Source: Nocardioides aurantiacus | GTDB lineage: Bacteria > Actinomycetota > Actinomycetes > Propionibacteriales > Nocardioidaceae | Direction: 5' to 3' | NCBI RefSeq assembly: GCF_003752505.1 | Contig: NZ_RKHO01000001.1 | Span: 806,001 to 870,000, forward strand | DNA length: 64,000 nt | In this document: positions 10,036 to 20,109 of the stretch, piece after piece | Numbering within the stretch: the stretch's first letter is position 1 | Layout of the letters: each line of letters starts with the position of its first letter | Notes under the pieces: model-generated | What the model saw: only the letters and a program-made list of their open reading frames with translations | What the model was told of the DNA's origin: nothing | Databases searched by the model: none | Translations under genes and position numbers: made by a program

Positions 10036-10331
10036 GGCGCGGGGTCCTCCTCGGGGAGCAGGCCCTCCTTGCGCAGCCGGCGCCGCCGGCGGCAGTGGTC
10101 CCAGCCCACCAGGCCCAGGCCGAAGCCCGCGACGCAGGTCCACAGCCACCACAGGTGGCCGTCCTCGCGGAGCCGGGCGTGGAAGGGCAGCAGCACCAGC
10201 AGGCCGAGCAGCCACAGCGCCGTGCCGACCTGCATGGTGCGGACGCCGTCGAGGTCGAGGGGCGCGACGTCGGCGACGATGTAGGTGCGGTTGCCGATCT
10301 CGTGGACCACCGGCTGCTCGTCGTCGGGCAC
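10032..10331 (-). CDS. DUF2530 family small membrane protein
   Basis: A two-helix membrane protein of about 99 aa resembling DUF2530. The core VAPLDLDGVRTMQVGTALW leads into helix one (about residues 34-50). Helix two follows (about 60-78), then a basic cytoplasmic tail RRRRRLRKEG. Function unknown. The start is not settled: GTG 10331, TTG 10340 or ATG 10373 are all in frame and none has a clear ribosome binding site. It is the first gene of a two-gene unit with the reductase and divergent from the NCS2 permease gene. Confidence 0.6.
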   Translation of the reverse strand: MPDDEQPVVHEIGNRTYIVADVAPLDLDGVRTMQVGTALWLLGLLVLLPFHARLREDGHLWWLWTCVAGFGLGLVGWDHCRRRRRLRKEGLLPEEDPAP

Positions 10332-10405
10332 GGAGGTCAATCTAGCCGTCCCACGTGGGGGGCTGGGAAACACAGCGGTGACCCACGGGTGGTTCGATAC
10401 CGCCC

Positions 10406-11836
10406 GTGGACACCTTCTTCAAGATCACCGAGCGCGGCTCGACCGTCGCGCGCGAGGTGCGCGGCGGCATCGTCACCTTCTTCACGATGGCCTACATCAT
10501 CGTGCTCAACCCCCTGATCCTGGGCTTCGCGCCCGACGCCAGCGGCGGCTTCCTCGGTGGTGTGGAGCCCCCGGGCAACCTGCCGATGATCGCCGCGGGC
10601 ACCGCGCTGGTGGCCGGGGTGATGACGATCGCCATGGGCGTGGTGGCCAACTTCCCGCTGGCCCTGGCGACCGGCCTCGGGCTCAACGCCTTCGTCGCCT
10701 TCGCGATCGCCTCCCAGATGACCTGGGCCGACGCGATGGGCCTGGTGGTCCTCGAGGGCATCGTCATCCTGGTCCTGGTGCTGACCGGGTTCCGGGAGGC
10801 GGTCTTCCACGCGGTGCCGGCCCAGCTCAAGATCGCCATCTCGGTCGGCATCGGCCTGTTCATCGCCCTGATCGGCTTCGTCGACGCGGGCTTCGTGCGC
10901 CGCATCCCTGACGCCGCCAACACCACCGTGCCGGTCCAGCTCGGCCCCAGCGGCCAGCTGCAGGGCTGGCCCGTCCTGGTGTTCTGCCTCGGCCTGGTGC
11001 TGGTCGTCGCGCTGTGGGTGCTGCGCGTCAAGGGCGCCATCCTGATCTCGATCCTGGTCACCACCGTGGTGGCGGTCGTGGCCGAGGCGGTCGGCGACTT
11101 CGGCTCCGGCGGTGCGGACAACCCCACCGGTTGGGCGCTGACCAAGCCCTCGCTGCCCGGCAACGTCGTCGACGTCCCCGACTTCGGCACGCTCGGCCAG
11201 TTCAACCTGCTCGGCTCCTTCGCCGAGGTCGGTGTCGTCGCCGCGATCCTGCTGGTCTTCACCCTGATGCTCGCCGACTTCTTCGACACCATGGGCACGA
11301 TGACCGCGATCGGCGCGGAGGCCGGCCTGCTCGACGAGCAGGGCGCTCCGCCGCGCACCCGTCGGATCCTCGTCGTCGACTCCGTGGCCGCGGTCGCGGG
11401 TGGTGCCGCGGGCGTGTCGTCCAACACCTCCTACATCGAGTCGGCCTCCGGCGTGGGGGAGGGTGCCCGCACCGGCCTCGCCTCGGTCGTGACCGGCGTC
11501 TGCTTCCTGCTCTCGATCTTCCTGGCGCCCCTCGTGGCGGTGATCCCCAGCGAGGCGGCCGTCCCGGCCCTGGTGCTCGTCGGCTTCCTGATGATGCAGC
11601 AGGTCAAGGGCATCGACTGGGACGACGTCGAGATCGCCCTGCCGGCGTTCCTGACGATCGTGCTGATGCCGTTCACCTACTCCATCACCGTCGGCATCGG
11701 TGCCGGCTTCCTGGCCTACGTGCTGATCAAGGTGGTCAAGGGCAAGGTCGCCCAGGTGCACCCGCTGCTGTGGATCATCGCGGTCCTGTTCGTGGCGTAC
11801 TTCGCGATCAACCCGCTCACCGCGCTGCTGACCTAG
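10406..11836 (+). CDS. NCS2 family guanine/hypoxanthine (AzgA-type) permease
   Basis: An inner-membrane proton:purine symporter of the AzgA/PbuG branch of the NCS2 family, 476 aa with about 13 helices. Family signatures are EVRGGIVTFFTMAYIIVLNP near the N-terminus, TGLGLNAFVAF, LMLADFFDTMGTM and GGAAGVSSNTSYIESASGVG, which forms the substrate-site half-helices. The start is GTG 10406. Only 32 nt separate it from the furthest possible start of the divergent gene, so no room exists for a long riboswitch leader. Confidence 0.85.
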   Translation: MDTFFKITERGSTVAREVRGGIVTFFTMAYIIVLNPLILGFAPDASGGFLGGVEPPGNLPMIAAGTALVAGVMTIAMGVVANFPLALATGLGLNAFVAFAIASQMTWADAMGLVVLEGIVILVLVLTGFREAVFHAVPAQLKIAISVGIGLFIALIGFVDAGFVRRIPDAANTTVPVQLGPSGQLQGWPVLVFCLGLVLVVALWVLRVKGAILISILVTTVVAVVAEAVGDFGSGGADNPTGWALTKPSLPGNVVDVPDFGTLGQFNLLGSFAEVGVVAAILLVFTLMLADFFDTMGTMTAIGAEAGLLDEQGAPPRTRRILVVDSVAAVAGGAAGVSSNTSYIESASGVGEGARTGLASVVTGVCFLLSIFLAPLVAVIPSEAAVPALVLVGFLMMQQVKGIDWDDVEIALPAFLTIVLMPFTYSITVGIGAGFLAYVLIKVVKGKVAQVHPLLWIIAVLFVAYFAINPLTALLT

Positions 11837-11858
11837 GTCGTCCGGGGCCGGCCGCGTC

Positions 11859-11948
11859 CGGTTTCCCAGGTGATGAACCCGAGCTGCCTCTTCACACACG
11901 TCGCGTCGTGTGTGGAGAGGCAGTTTCACTTCATCACCTGGGAAACCG
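11859..11948. repeat. long double-stem palindrome (REP-like)
   Basis: The outer arms 11859-11877 and 11930-11948 are perfect 19-bp inverted repeats (CGGTTTCCCAGGTGATGAA and its complement). The inner arms 11884-11900 and 11907-11923 pair over 17 bp with one mismatch around a 6-nt loop. It fills most of the 180-bp gap between the purine permease and the MarR gene. It could act as a terminator for the permease, though no T-run follows. It shares GTTTCCCAGG and GGCAGTTTC with other spacers here. Confidence 0.85.
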
Positions 11949-11984
11949 TCGCCCCGTCGGAGGTCCACCACGTTCGCGGAAATA

Positions 11985-12012
11985 CTTAGCACGGGTAATG
12001 AGTTACGCTAAG
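11985..12012 (+). promoter_or_regulatory. putative MarR operator upstream of the MarR-MFS pair
   Basis: Inverted arms CTTAGC (11985-11990) and GCTAAG (12007-12012) enclose a second, inner pair GTAA...TTAC. The site ends 4 nt before the MarR start codon, where an autoregulatory MarR dimer would block transcription. The dyad is visible; binding is inferred from its place and from the habits of the family. Confidence 0.45.
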
Positions 12013-12016
12013 CAAC

Positions 12017-12466
12017 ATGACCCCCACCGTGCAGTCCGCCTCGCGCACCGACTCCGGGCTCGCCAGCGAGCTCCGGCTGTCGGTGATGCGCCTGTCCCGG
12101 CGGCTGCGCGGGGAGCGCGAGCCGGGCAACACCCTCAGCGTCGCGGCGCTGAGCGCGCTCGGCATCCTGTTCCGCGAGGGGGAGTGCACCGTCGGCGCGC
12201 TGGCCGCCCACGAGCGGGTGCAGCCGCCGTCGATGACGCGCACGGTCAACCATCTGGTCGAGGAGGGGTACGCCGCCCGGCGACCGTCCCAGACCGACGG
12301 GCGCGCCACCCTGGTCGACCTGACCGAGCACGGCCGCGAGGTGCTGCTGGCCGACCGTCGGCGCCGGGACGCCTGGCTGGCCCAGCGGCTGCGCGACCTG
12401 ACCCCGGACGAACGCGCCCTGCTCCGGCAGGTCGCCCCGCTGCTGCAGAGATTGGCCACCAGTTGA
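12017..12466 (+). CDS. MarR family transcriptional regulator
   Basis: A winged-helix repressor of 149 aa. The recognition helix lies in VGALAAHERVQPPSMTRTVN (about residues 61-80), followed by the wing RRPSQTDGRATLVDLT, both standard MarR features. It overlaps the MFS gene downstream by 4 nt (TTGA), so the two form one operon. By family habit it represses itself and the pump until a small aromatic ligand binds. A dyad lies directly upstream of the start. Confidence 0.85.
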   Translation: MTPTVQSASRTDSGLASELRLSVMRLSRRLRGEREPGNTLSVAALSALGILFREGECTVGALAAHERVQPPSMTRTVNHLVEEGYAARRPSQTDGRATLVDLTEHGREVLLADRRRRDAWLAQRLRDLTPDERALLRQVAPLLQRLATS

Positions 12467-13734
12467 GCCCCACCTTCCGTGCCCTCCACAACCCCAACTA
12501 CCGGCTCTACGCAGCCGGTGGGGTCGTCTCCAACACCGGGACGTGGATGCAGCGGGTGGCGCAGGACTGGCTCGTGGTGCTGCTGGCGACCAACGACGGC
12601 GTCGCGCTCGGCATCACCACCGGGCTGCAGTTCCTGCCCGCGCTGCTGCTCTCGCCGTACGCCGGCCTGATCGCCGACCGGATGCCCAAGTTGCGGCTGC
12701 TCAAGATCACCCAGAGCGTGATGGCGCTGACCGCGCTGGTGCTGGGCGTCCTGGCCGTCACCGGCACCGTCGAGGTCTGGCACGTGTTCGTGCTGGCCTT
12801 CGTCTTCGGCACCGGCTCGGCCTTCGACGCTCCCGCGCGGCAGAGCTTCGTCAGCGAGATGGTCGGCCCCGACGACCTGAGCAACGCGGTCGGCCTCAAC
12901 TCCGCCTCGTTCAACGCGGCGCGGATGATGGGCCCGGCGCTCGCCGGGGTGCTGATCGCGGCCTTCGGCGGCGGCGTCACCGCCACCGGCTGGGTGATCG
13001 TCATCAACGGCCTCAGCTACGGCGCGGTGCTGCTGGCGCTGGGACGGATGCGCTCCTCGCAGCTGCTCACCACGGTGCCCGAGGAGCGCCACAAGGGCAT
13101 GATCCGCGACGCCGTGCGCTACCTGCGCGGCCGTCCCGACCTGCTGCTGGTGCTCAGCGTGGTCGGCTTCGCCGGCACGTTCGGCCTCAACTTCCAGATG
13201 ACCTCGGCGCTGATGGCCACCCAGGTCTTCGACAAGGGCGCCACGGAGTACGGCCTGCTCGGCTCCATCATGGCCATCGGCTCGCTCAGCGGTGCCCTGC
13301 TGGCCGCGCGGCGGGTCCGGGTGCGGCTGCGGCTGGTGGTGGGCGCGGCGGTGATGTTCGGGGTCGTCGAGATCGCGGCCGGGCTGATGCCGACCTACGC
13401 GACGTACGCCGTGACGGTGCCGCTGCTGGGCCTCGCCGCGCTGACGATGATCACCGCGGCCAACACCACGATGCAGCTGGCCACGGCGCCGCACCTGCGC
13501 GGCCGGGTGATGGCGCTCTACCTGATGGTCTTCATGGGTGGCACCCCGATCGGCTCGCCCTTCATCGGCTGGCTCGGCGAGGCCTTCGGCGCCCGCTGGA
13601 CGCTGATCGGCGGCGGGGGCCTGACCCTGCTGGGCGTGCTGCTCTCGGTGGCGCTGTTCGCCCGCAGCCGGCACCGGCTGGGCGAGAAGGTCCTCACCAC
13701 CGACCCGGTCCGCGCGGTCGCCGTCGCCTCCTGA
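12463..13734 (+). CDS. MFS exporter (MFS_3-type), MarR-linked
   Basis: A 12-helix efflux-type permease of 423 aa. The N-terminus FRALHNPNYRLYAAGGVVSN and the conserved PARQSFVSEMV segment place it in the MFS_3/enterobactin-exporter-like group. I use TTG 12463 as start because TTGA overlaps the MarR stop and the family's N-terminus begins there; a longer upstream reading frame is only the other frame of the MarR gene. It probably exports a toxic small molecule sensed by the MarR protein. Confidence 0.8.
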   Translation: MSPTFRALHNPNYRLYAAGGVVSNTGTWMQRVAQDWLVVLLATNDGVALGITTGLQFLPALLLSPYAGLIADRMPKLRLLKITQSVMALTALVLGVLAVTGTVEVWHVFVLAFVFGTGSAFDAPARQSFVSEMVGPDDLSNAVGLNSASFNAARMMGPALAGVLIAAFGGGVTATGWVIVINGLSYGAVLLALGRMRSSQLLTTVPEERHKGMIRDAVRYLRGRPDLLLVLSVVGFAGTFGLNFQMTSALMATQVFDKGATEYGLLGSIMAIGSLSGALLAARRVRVRLRLVVGAAVMFGVVEIAAGLMPTYATYAVTVPLLGLAALTMITAANTTMQLATAPHLRGRVMALYLMVFMGGTPIGSPFIGWLGEAFGARWTLIGGGGLTLLGVLLSVALFARSRHRLGEKVLTTDPVRAVAVAS

Positions 13735-13772
13735 GGGGGCCCGGCCCGGCCGGTCGCGGTTACCCTCGACCG

Positions 13773-14810
13773 GTGGGAGGAGCGCGAGGACTGCTGCGTC
13801 GCGTCGAGCGGCGGTGGGACTCGCTGCGCGGCGCCCGACGGGTGCCGACCGAGCTGCGCATCGTCACCTACGTCGCCCACGGCGCCGGTGGGCACGTGGT
13901 GGTCCGTGGCCGCGTGGTCGACGACCCGGAGCCCGCCGAGACGCTGGCCGGTGAGAGCCCGTGGGCGGCCGTGCGGCGCACGGCCCGCGGCTTCCTGACG
14001 ACCGAGCTGCCCGGCGTACGGCTGCGGGTGGAGGTGGGCGGTGCGAGCACCGAGGTGGTCACCGACACCGACGGCTACCTCCGCGCCGAGCTGGACGGCG
14101 CCGACCTGGTCTCGCCGTGGACGACGGGGCGGGTCTCGCTGGCGGCGGCGTACCGCGGGGTGGGGCACGCCGAGGCCGAGGTGCGCGTGCGCGTGAGCGA
14201 CGGCCGGGCCGCGCTCGGCGTCCTCTCCGACGTCGACGACACCGTCCTGCAGACCGGGGTGCAGCGCACCTGGACGATGGTGCGCCAGACGCTCACCGGC
14301 TCGGCGCTGACCCGGACGTCGTTCCCCGGGGCGGCCGAGCTCTACCGCGGCCTCAGCGGTCCGGACGAGGCCGACCCGGTCTTCTACGTCAGCTCCAGCC
14401 CGTGGAACCTGCACGAGTTCCTGCTGGAGTTCCTGGCCCACCGAGGCTTCCCCGCGGGGCCGGTGCTGCTGCGCGACCTCGTCACCGGTGGCCACAAGCG
14501 CGAGCGCATCGACGAGCTGTTCGGGGTGCACGCCGACCTGCGCTGGGTGCTGCTGGGCGACTCCGGCGAGCACGACCCGGAGATCTACGCCGCGACCGTG
14601 CGTCGCCACCCCGGCCGGGTGCTGGCCGTGTGCATCCGGGAGGTGCGGCTGGACCCCCGCGACGGCGTCGTCGAGCGCGCGGTGGCGGGGTGGGACGAGA
14701 GCGTGCCGCTGGTGCTGGCACCCGACTCGCTCACCATGGCGCGGCGGCTGGCCGAGCTCGGCCTCGTCGACGAGACGTGCGTCGCGGCGGTCGCCGCCGC
14801 GTCGGACTGA
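13773..14810 (+). CDS. APP1-like phosphatidate phosphatase domain protein (DUF2183)
   Basis: A 345-aa protein with the DUF2183/App1 catalytic domain of the HAD superfamily. LSDVDDTVLQTG carries the DxDxT nucleophile motif near residue 155; FYVSSSPWNLHEFL and VLLGDSGEHDPEIY are the later motifs with the Ser and Asp residues. The fungal homologue App1 dephosphorylates phosphatidate; the bacterial substrate is unknown. The first 130 residues form a beta-rich domain. The start is GTG 13773, 6 nt after TACCCT (13761-13766), so the message is probably leaderless. Confidence 0.8.
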   Translation: MGGARGLLRRVERRWDSLRGARRVPTELRIVTYVAHGAGGHVVVRGRVVDDPEPAETLAGESPWAAVRRTARGFLTTELPGVRLRVEVGGASTEVVTDTDGYLRAELDGADLVSPWTTGRVSLAAAYRGVGHAEAEVRVRVSDGRAALGVLSDVDDTVLQTGVQRTWTMVRQTLTGSALTRTSFPGAAELYRGLSGPDEADPVFYVSSSPWNLHEFLLEFLAHRGFPAGPVLLRDLVTGGHKRERIDELFGVHADLRWVLLGDSGEHDPEIYAATVRRHPGRVLAVCIREVRLDPRDGVVERAVAGWDESVPLVLAPDSLTMARRLAELGLVDETCVAAVAAASD

Positions 14811-14817
14811 GGCGCGC

Positions 14818-15312
14818 TCAGCGCAGCGACATCGACCCCGACAGCGTCGGCTCCACGCTCAGCGCCTGGTGCTCGGCGACGCGGGCGTCGATCTGGGAGG
14901 CGACCTCCTCGGGCCACGGCGAGGTCGTCCGGGTGCTCATGTCCATGTGGAGGCAGATCTCCTCCACGATGCAGCTGATCTGCTCGTGGGTGTCGTCGAG
15001 CAGGTAGACCACGAGGTGCAGGGCCCGCTCGGAGCGGCCGACCAGCAGCACGCGCACCGAGACCGTGTCGCCGGTCAGCAGCTCGGCGACGTAGGTCAGG
15101 TGGTGCTCGGCGGAGAAGATCGCGAAGCCCTTGTCGGCCCAGTTGGTGGGGATGCCGACCTCGGTCAGCGCCTCGTCGAGGCCCTCGCTGGCGATGCCGA
15201 GGTAGTAGCGGACGTTCATGTGGCCGTTGATGTCCTCGAAGGCGACCGGCACGGGGCGCTCGCTGTAGGACGGGAGGGCGGCGATCTCGGCGTACGACGG
15301 CAGTGTGCTCAC
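14818..15312 (-). CDS. hot-dog acyl-CoA thioesterase
   Basis: A 164-aa single hot-dog domain protein of the 4-hydroxybenzoyl-CoA thioesterase type. EDINGHMNVRYYLGIASEGLD contains the typical D-x-N-x-H-x-N active-site segment near residue 40. The following FAIFSAEHHLTYVAELLTGD is the central beta sheet. It should hydrolyse acyl- or aroyl-CoA thioesters in the cytoplasm. The start is GTG 15312, 7 nt downstream of TACGGT on its strand. It is divergent from a 28-aa membrane peptide gene. Confidence 0.8.
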   Translation of the reverse strand: MSTLPSYAEIAALPSYSERPVPVAFEDINGHMNVRYYLGIASEGLDEALTEVGIPTNWADKGFAIFSAEHHLTYVAELLTGDTVSVRVLLVGRSERALHLVVYLLDDTHEQISCIVEEICLHMDMSTRTTSPWPEEVASQIDARVAEHQALSVEPTLSGSMSLR

Positions 15313-15373
15313 CCGCGCGACCGTACCCCACCGCCGCCGGCCGCCCCGGCTCCGCGACCTAGACTCCACGACC

Positions 15374-15460
15374 ATGAACCCGCGCTACCGCCGACTCGTC
15401 ATCCCGGTCGCGCTGGGCGGGCTCATCCTCATCGTCGTCATCGCCGCGCTCACCCGCTAG
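15374..15460 (+). CDS. 28-aa single-span membrane peptide
   Basis: A tiny ORF with a basic N-terminus (MNPRYRRL) and one hydrophobic helix of about 18 residues (VIPVALGGLILIVVIAAL), ending in TR. Such a layout suggests an inner-membrane peptide with its N-terminus inside. TAGACT (15360-15365) lies 8 nt before the ATG, consistent with leaderless expression. The methyltransferase gene begins 11 nt after its stop, so both are probably co-transcribed. Function unknown. Confidence 0.55.
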   Translation: MNPRYRRLVIPVALGGLILIVVIAALTR

Positions 15461-15471
15461 CCGCGCCCACG

Positions 15472-16677
15472 ATGGCCGAGCTGCTCCCCACGCTGTCCCG
15501 CCTCCGGGCCGAGATCCTCGACGACGAGCACCTCGTCCGGGCCCTGGCCACCGGGCGTCGCCGCGGGCAGGAGCCGCCGCGGTTCAAGCGCGTCGAGCTG
15601 CGCTACGTCGACCTCAAGGGCGGGCGCCACCTCCAGGTCGTGGCGTACGACGAGACGCAGGCCCACACCAGCAACCACGCCGGCACGGCGGCCGAGGAGG
15701 CCCTCGACGACCTGCTGGGCCAGGCCTGGGGCAACTGGCACGTCGACACCGACCAGCGCACCCACCAGCTGCGCGTGACCAAGAAGGGCGAGGCGCTGCT
15801 GCACACCACCGAGCGCGCCGAGCCCGTGGCGCCCGAGCGCGGCCACGACCACGCCAAGCAGCGGCTGCTGCCCGAGGACCACCCGGTGCTGCGCGCGCTC
15901 GGCATCTCCGACGCGCACGGGCGGGTCAAGCCGTCGCGGCAGGCGAAGTACCGCCAGGTCGAGGAGCTGGTCCGCGCCCTCGACGCCGCCGTGGCCGAGG
16001 GCCACCGGGCCGGCACGCTGCGCACGCCCACGCCCGAGGACCCGCTGCGCGTGGTCGACCTCGGCTGCGGCAACGCCTACCTCACCTTCGCCGCCCACGC
16101 CTGGCTCGCCCGGTCGATGCCGGTGCGGCTGACCGGTGTCGACGTCAAGGAGCAGTCGCGTCGCCACAACGCCGAGGTGGCGGCCTCGCTCGGCGTCGCC
16201 GACCAGGTCGACTTCGTGCAGGCCGGCATCGACGACGTCGAGCTGCCGCAGCCGCCGGACGTCGTGCTCGCGCTGCACGCCTGCGACACCGCCACCGACG
16301 ACGCGCTCGCCCGGGCGGTGCGCTGGGAGGCCGACCTCGTCCTCGCCGCGCCCTGCTGCCACCACGACGTCTCCGCCCAGCTGCGGCAGCAGCCCACGCC
16401 GCCCGGCTACGACATGCTCACCCGCGACGGCATCCTCCGCGAGCGGCTGGCCGACACCCTCACCGACGCGCTGCGCGCCTCGCTGCTGCGGCTCGAGGGC
16501 TACCGCGTCGAGGTCGCGGAGTTCGTCGACAGCGCCCACACGCCGCGCAACACGCTGCTGCGGGCGGTCCGGGTGCGTGGCGGCGCCCGGCCGGCCTCCT
16601 CGGAGTACGACGACCTCGTCGCCACCTGGCACCTCCGCCCCGCGCTCGCCGAGCGGCTGGGTCGTGGGTCGGGCTGA
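15472..16677 (+). CDS. class I SAM-dependent methyltransferase (Methyltransf_32-like)
   Basis: A 401-aa protein. The N-terminal 180 residues form a separate domain; the SAM-binding domain begins with RVVDLGCGNAYLTFA (motif I, about residue 190). TGVDVKEQSRR is motif II, and LALHACDTATDDAL is the motif IV region. LAAPCCHHD is the Cys-Cys-His-His motif characteristic of the Methyltransf_32/GSTCD-like group. RNA or protein substrates have been proposed for relatives; none can be assigned here. The start is ATG 15472, closely behind the membrane peptide gene. Confidence 0.8.
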   Translation: MAELLPTLSRLRAEILDDEHLVRALATGRRRGQEPPRFKRVELRYVDLKGGRHLQVVAYDETQAHTSNHAGTAAEEALDDLLGQAWGNWHVDTDQRTHQLRVTKKGEALLHTTERAEPVAPERGHDHAKQRLLPEDHPVLRALGISDAHGRVKPSRQAKYRQVEELVRALDAAVAEGHRAGTLRTPTPEDPLRVVDLGCGNAYLTFAAHAWLARSMPVRLTGVDVKEQSRRHNAEVAASLGVADQVDFVQAGIDDVELPQPPDVVLALHACDTATDDALARAVRWEADLVLAAPCCHHDVSAQLRQQPTPPGYDMLTRDGILRERLADTLTDALRASLLRLEGYRVEVAEFVDSAHTPRNTLLRAVRVRGGARPASSEYDDLVATWHLRPALAERLGRGSG

Positions 16678-16696
16678 GGTGTGTCGGGCTGAGGTC

Positions 16697-18906
<2,210 letters not shown>

Positions 18907-18912
18907 TCAGCG

Positions 18913-19968
18913 GTGTGCCCCGTGCCCGGCTTCGAGGTCGTCCGTCGCAGCTTCACCCACCCCGACTCGCAGCGGCTGGTCGAGGAGGTGCAGCAGGAGT
19001 ACGTCGTCCGCTACGGCGGTCCCGACCTGACCCCGCTGGACGCGTCGTACTTCGAGCCGCCGCTCGGCTCGTTCTTCGTCGGCTACCTCGACGGCGAGCC
19101 CGTCGCGACCGGCGCGTGGCGGCGCCGCACCGACGTGGCGTACGCCGGGACCACCGCCACGGCCGAGATCAAGCGGATGTACGTCGTCGAGGGCGCCCGC
19201 GGCCGCGGCCTGGCCAGGGCGGTGCTCGCCCACCTCGAGCGCACCGCGCACGAGGCCGGCGCCGAGGTGATGGTGCTGGAGACCGGCGAGAAGCAGCCGG
19301 AGGCGATCGCGCTCTACGAGTCCAGCGGCTACCGCGAGATCCCCGGCTTCGGCTTCTACGCCGACGCGCCGCTGTCGCGCTGCTACGCCCGGCCGCTGGG
19401 GGAGCGGGCCGCCTGGGACGCCGCGGCCCCGACCTTCGACGACGAGCCCGACCACGGGCTGCGCGACCCGGCCGTGCGGGAGGCCTGGCGCACGCTGCTG
19501 CTGGGGGCGCTCCCGCCGGCGCCGGCGCGGGTGGCCGACCTCGGCTGCGGCACCGGCACGCTGAGCGCGCTGCTGGCCGCCGAGGGGTACGCCGTCACCG
19601 GCGTCGACTTCGCTCCGGCGATGGTCGAGCGGGCGCTCGCGGCCGGGGTGGACGCCCGCACCGGCGACGCCGCGGACCCGCCGCTCGACGCCGCGTCGTA
19701 CGACGTGGTGCTGTGCCGGCACGTCCTCTGGGCCCTCCCCGACCCCGCGACCGCACTGCGTCGCTGGGTCTCGCTGCTCGTGCCGGGCGGCCGGCTGGTG
19801 CTCGTCGAGGGGCGCTGGCACACCGGCTCCGGGCTGGCGATGGCCGAGTGCGTCGAGCTGGTCCGCGCGGTCGCCCCGTCGCTCGGCGCACGGCTGCTCG
19901 ACGACCCGGCGCTGTGGGGCGGGCCGACGACCGACGAGCGCTACCTCGTCGTCGGTCGGGTGGGCTGA
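18913..19968 (+). CDS. GNAT acetyltransferase-SAM methyltransferase fusion
   Basis: A two-domain protein of 351 aa. Residues about 5-155 form a GNAT N-acetyltransferase: IKRMYVVEGARGRGLARAVL carries the R-G-x-G-L/A acetyl-CoA pyrophosphate loop, and EAIALYESSGYREI is the C-terminal strand. Residues about 190-345 form a class I methyltransferase with VADLGCGTGTLSALLA (motif I), VDFAPAMVERA (II) and DVVLCRHVLWAL (IV). The linked activities suggest one small-molecule target is modified twice, which is inference. The start is GTG 18913, 7 nt after TAGTGT. Confidence 0.75.
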   Translation: MCPVPGFEVVRRSFTHPDSQRLVEEVQQEYVVRYGGPDLTPLDASYFEPPLGSFFVGYLDGEPVATGAWRRRTDVAYAGTTATAEIKRMYVVEGARGRGLARAVLAHLERTAHEAGAEVMVLETGEKQPEAIALYESSGYREIPGFGFYADAPLSRCYARPLGERAAWDAAAPTFDDEPDHGLRDPAVREAWRTLLLGALPPAPARVADLGCGTGTLSALLAAEGYAVTGVDFAPAMVERALAAGVDARTGDAADPPLDAASYDVVLCRHVLWALPDPATALRRWVSLLVPGGRLVLVEGRWHTGSGLAMAECVELVRAVAPSLGARLLDDPALWGGPTTDERYLVVGRVG

Positions 19969-19987
19969 GGCCCGGCGTACGACGAAC

Positions 19988-20019
19988 GCCCGCTCCGTCC
20001 CCGGAGGGACGAAGCGGGC
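19988..20019. terminator. hairpin downstream of the fusion gene
   Basis: Arms GCCCGCT/AGCGGGC flanking CGTCCC/GGGACG, joined through one unpaired base on each side and a 4-nt loop. It begins 20 bp after the fusion gene stop. There is no T-run, as is usual for high-GC actinobacteria. Confidence 0.6.
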
Positions 20020-20068
20020 GCTGGGTAGGGCGATACTGCCCGCGAGACCGGACATGCCGGACATCGGC

Positions 20069-20102
20069 GGGCAGTTTCACCGGCTAGCCGGTGAAACTGC
20101 CC
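20069..20102. repeat. perfect 34-bp palindrome with CTAG centre
   Basis: The left half is GGGCAGTTTCACCGGCT and the right half is its exact complement, with CTAG at the centre (20084-20087). It lies 8 bp from the stop of the convergent alcohol dehydrogenase gene and could terminate transcription from both sides. A further arm at 20035-20043 can pair with 20067-20075, competing with the palindrome. It shares GGCAGTTTCAC with the 11859 element. Confidence 0.85.
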
Positions 20103-20109
20103 CCACGGC

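Noticed and set aside
10374-10405. Purine riboswitch before the NCS2 permease
   Set aside because: The gap to the divergent gene is too short for an aptamer.
10337-11992. 551-aa antisense open frame over the purine permease
   Set aside because: His/Gln/Asp/Arg-rich low-complexity translation, typical of an antisense shadow.
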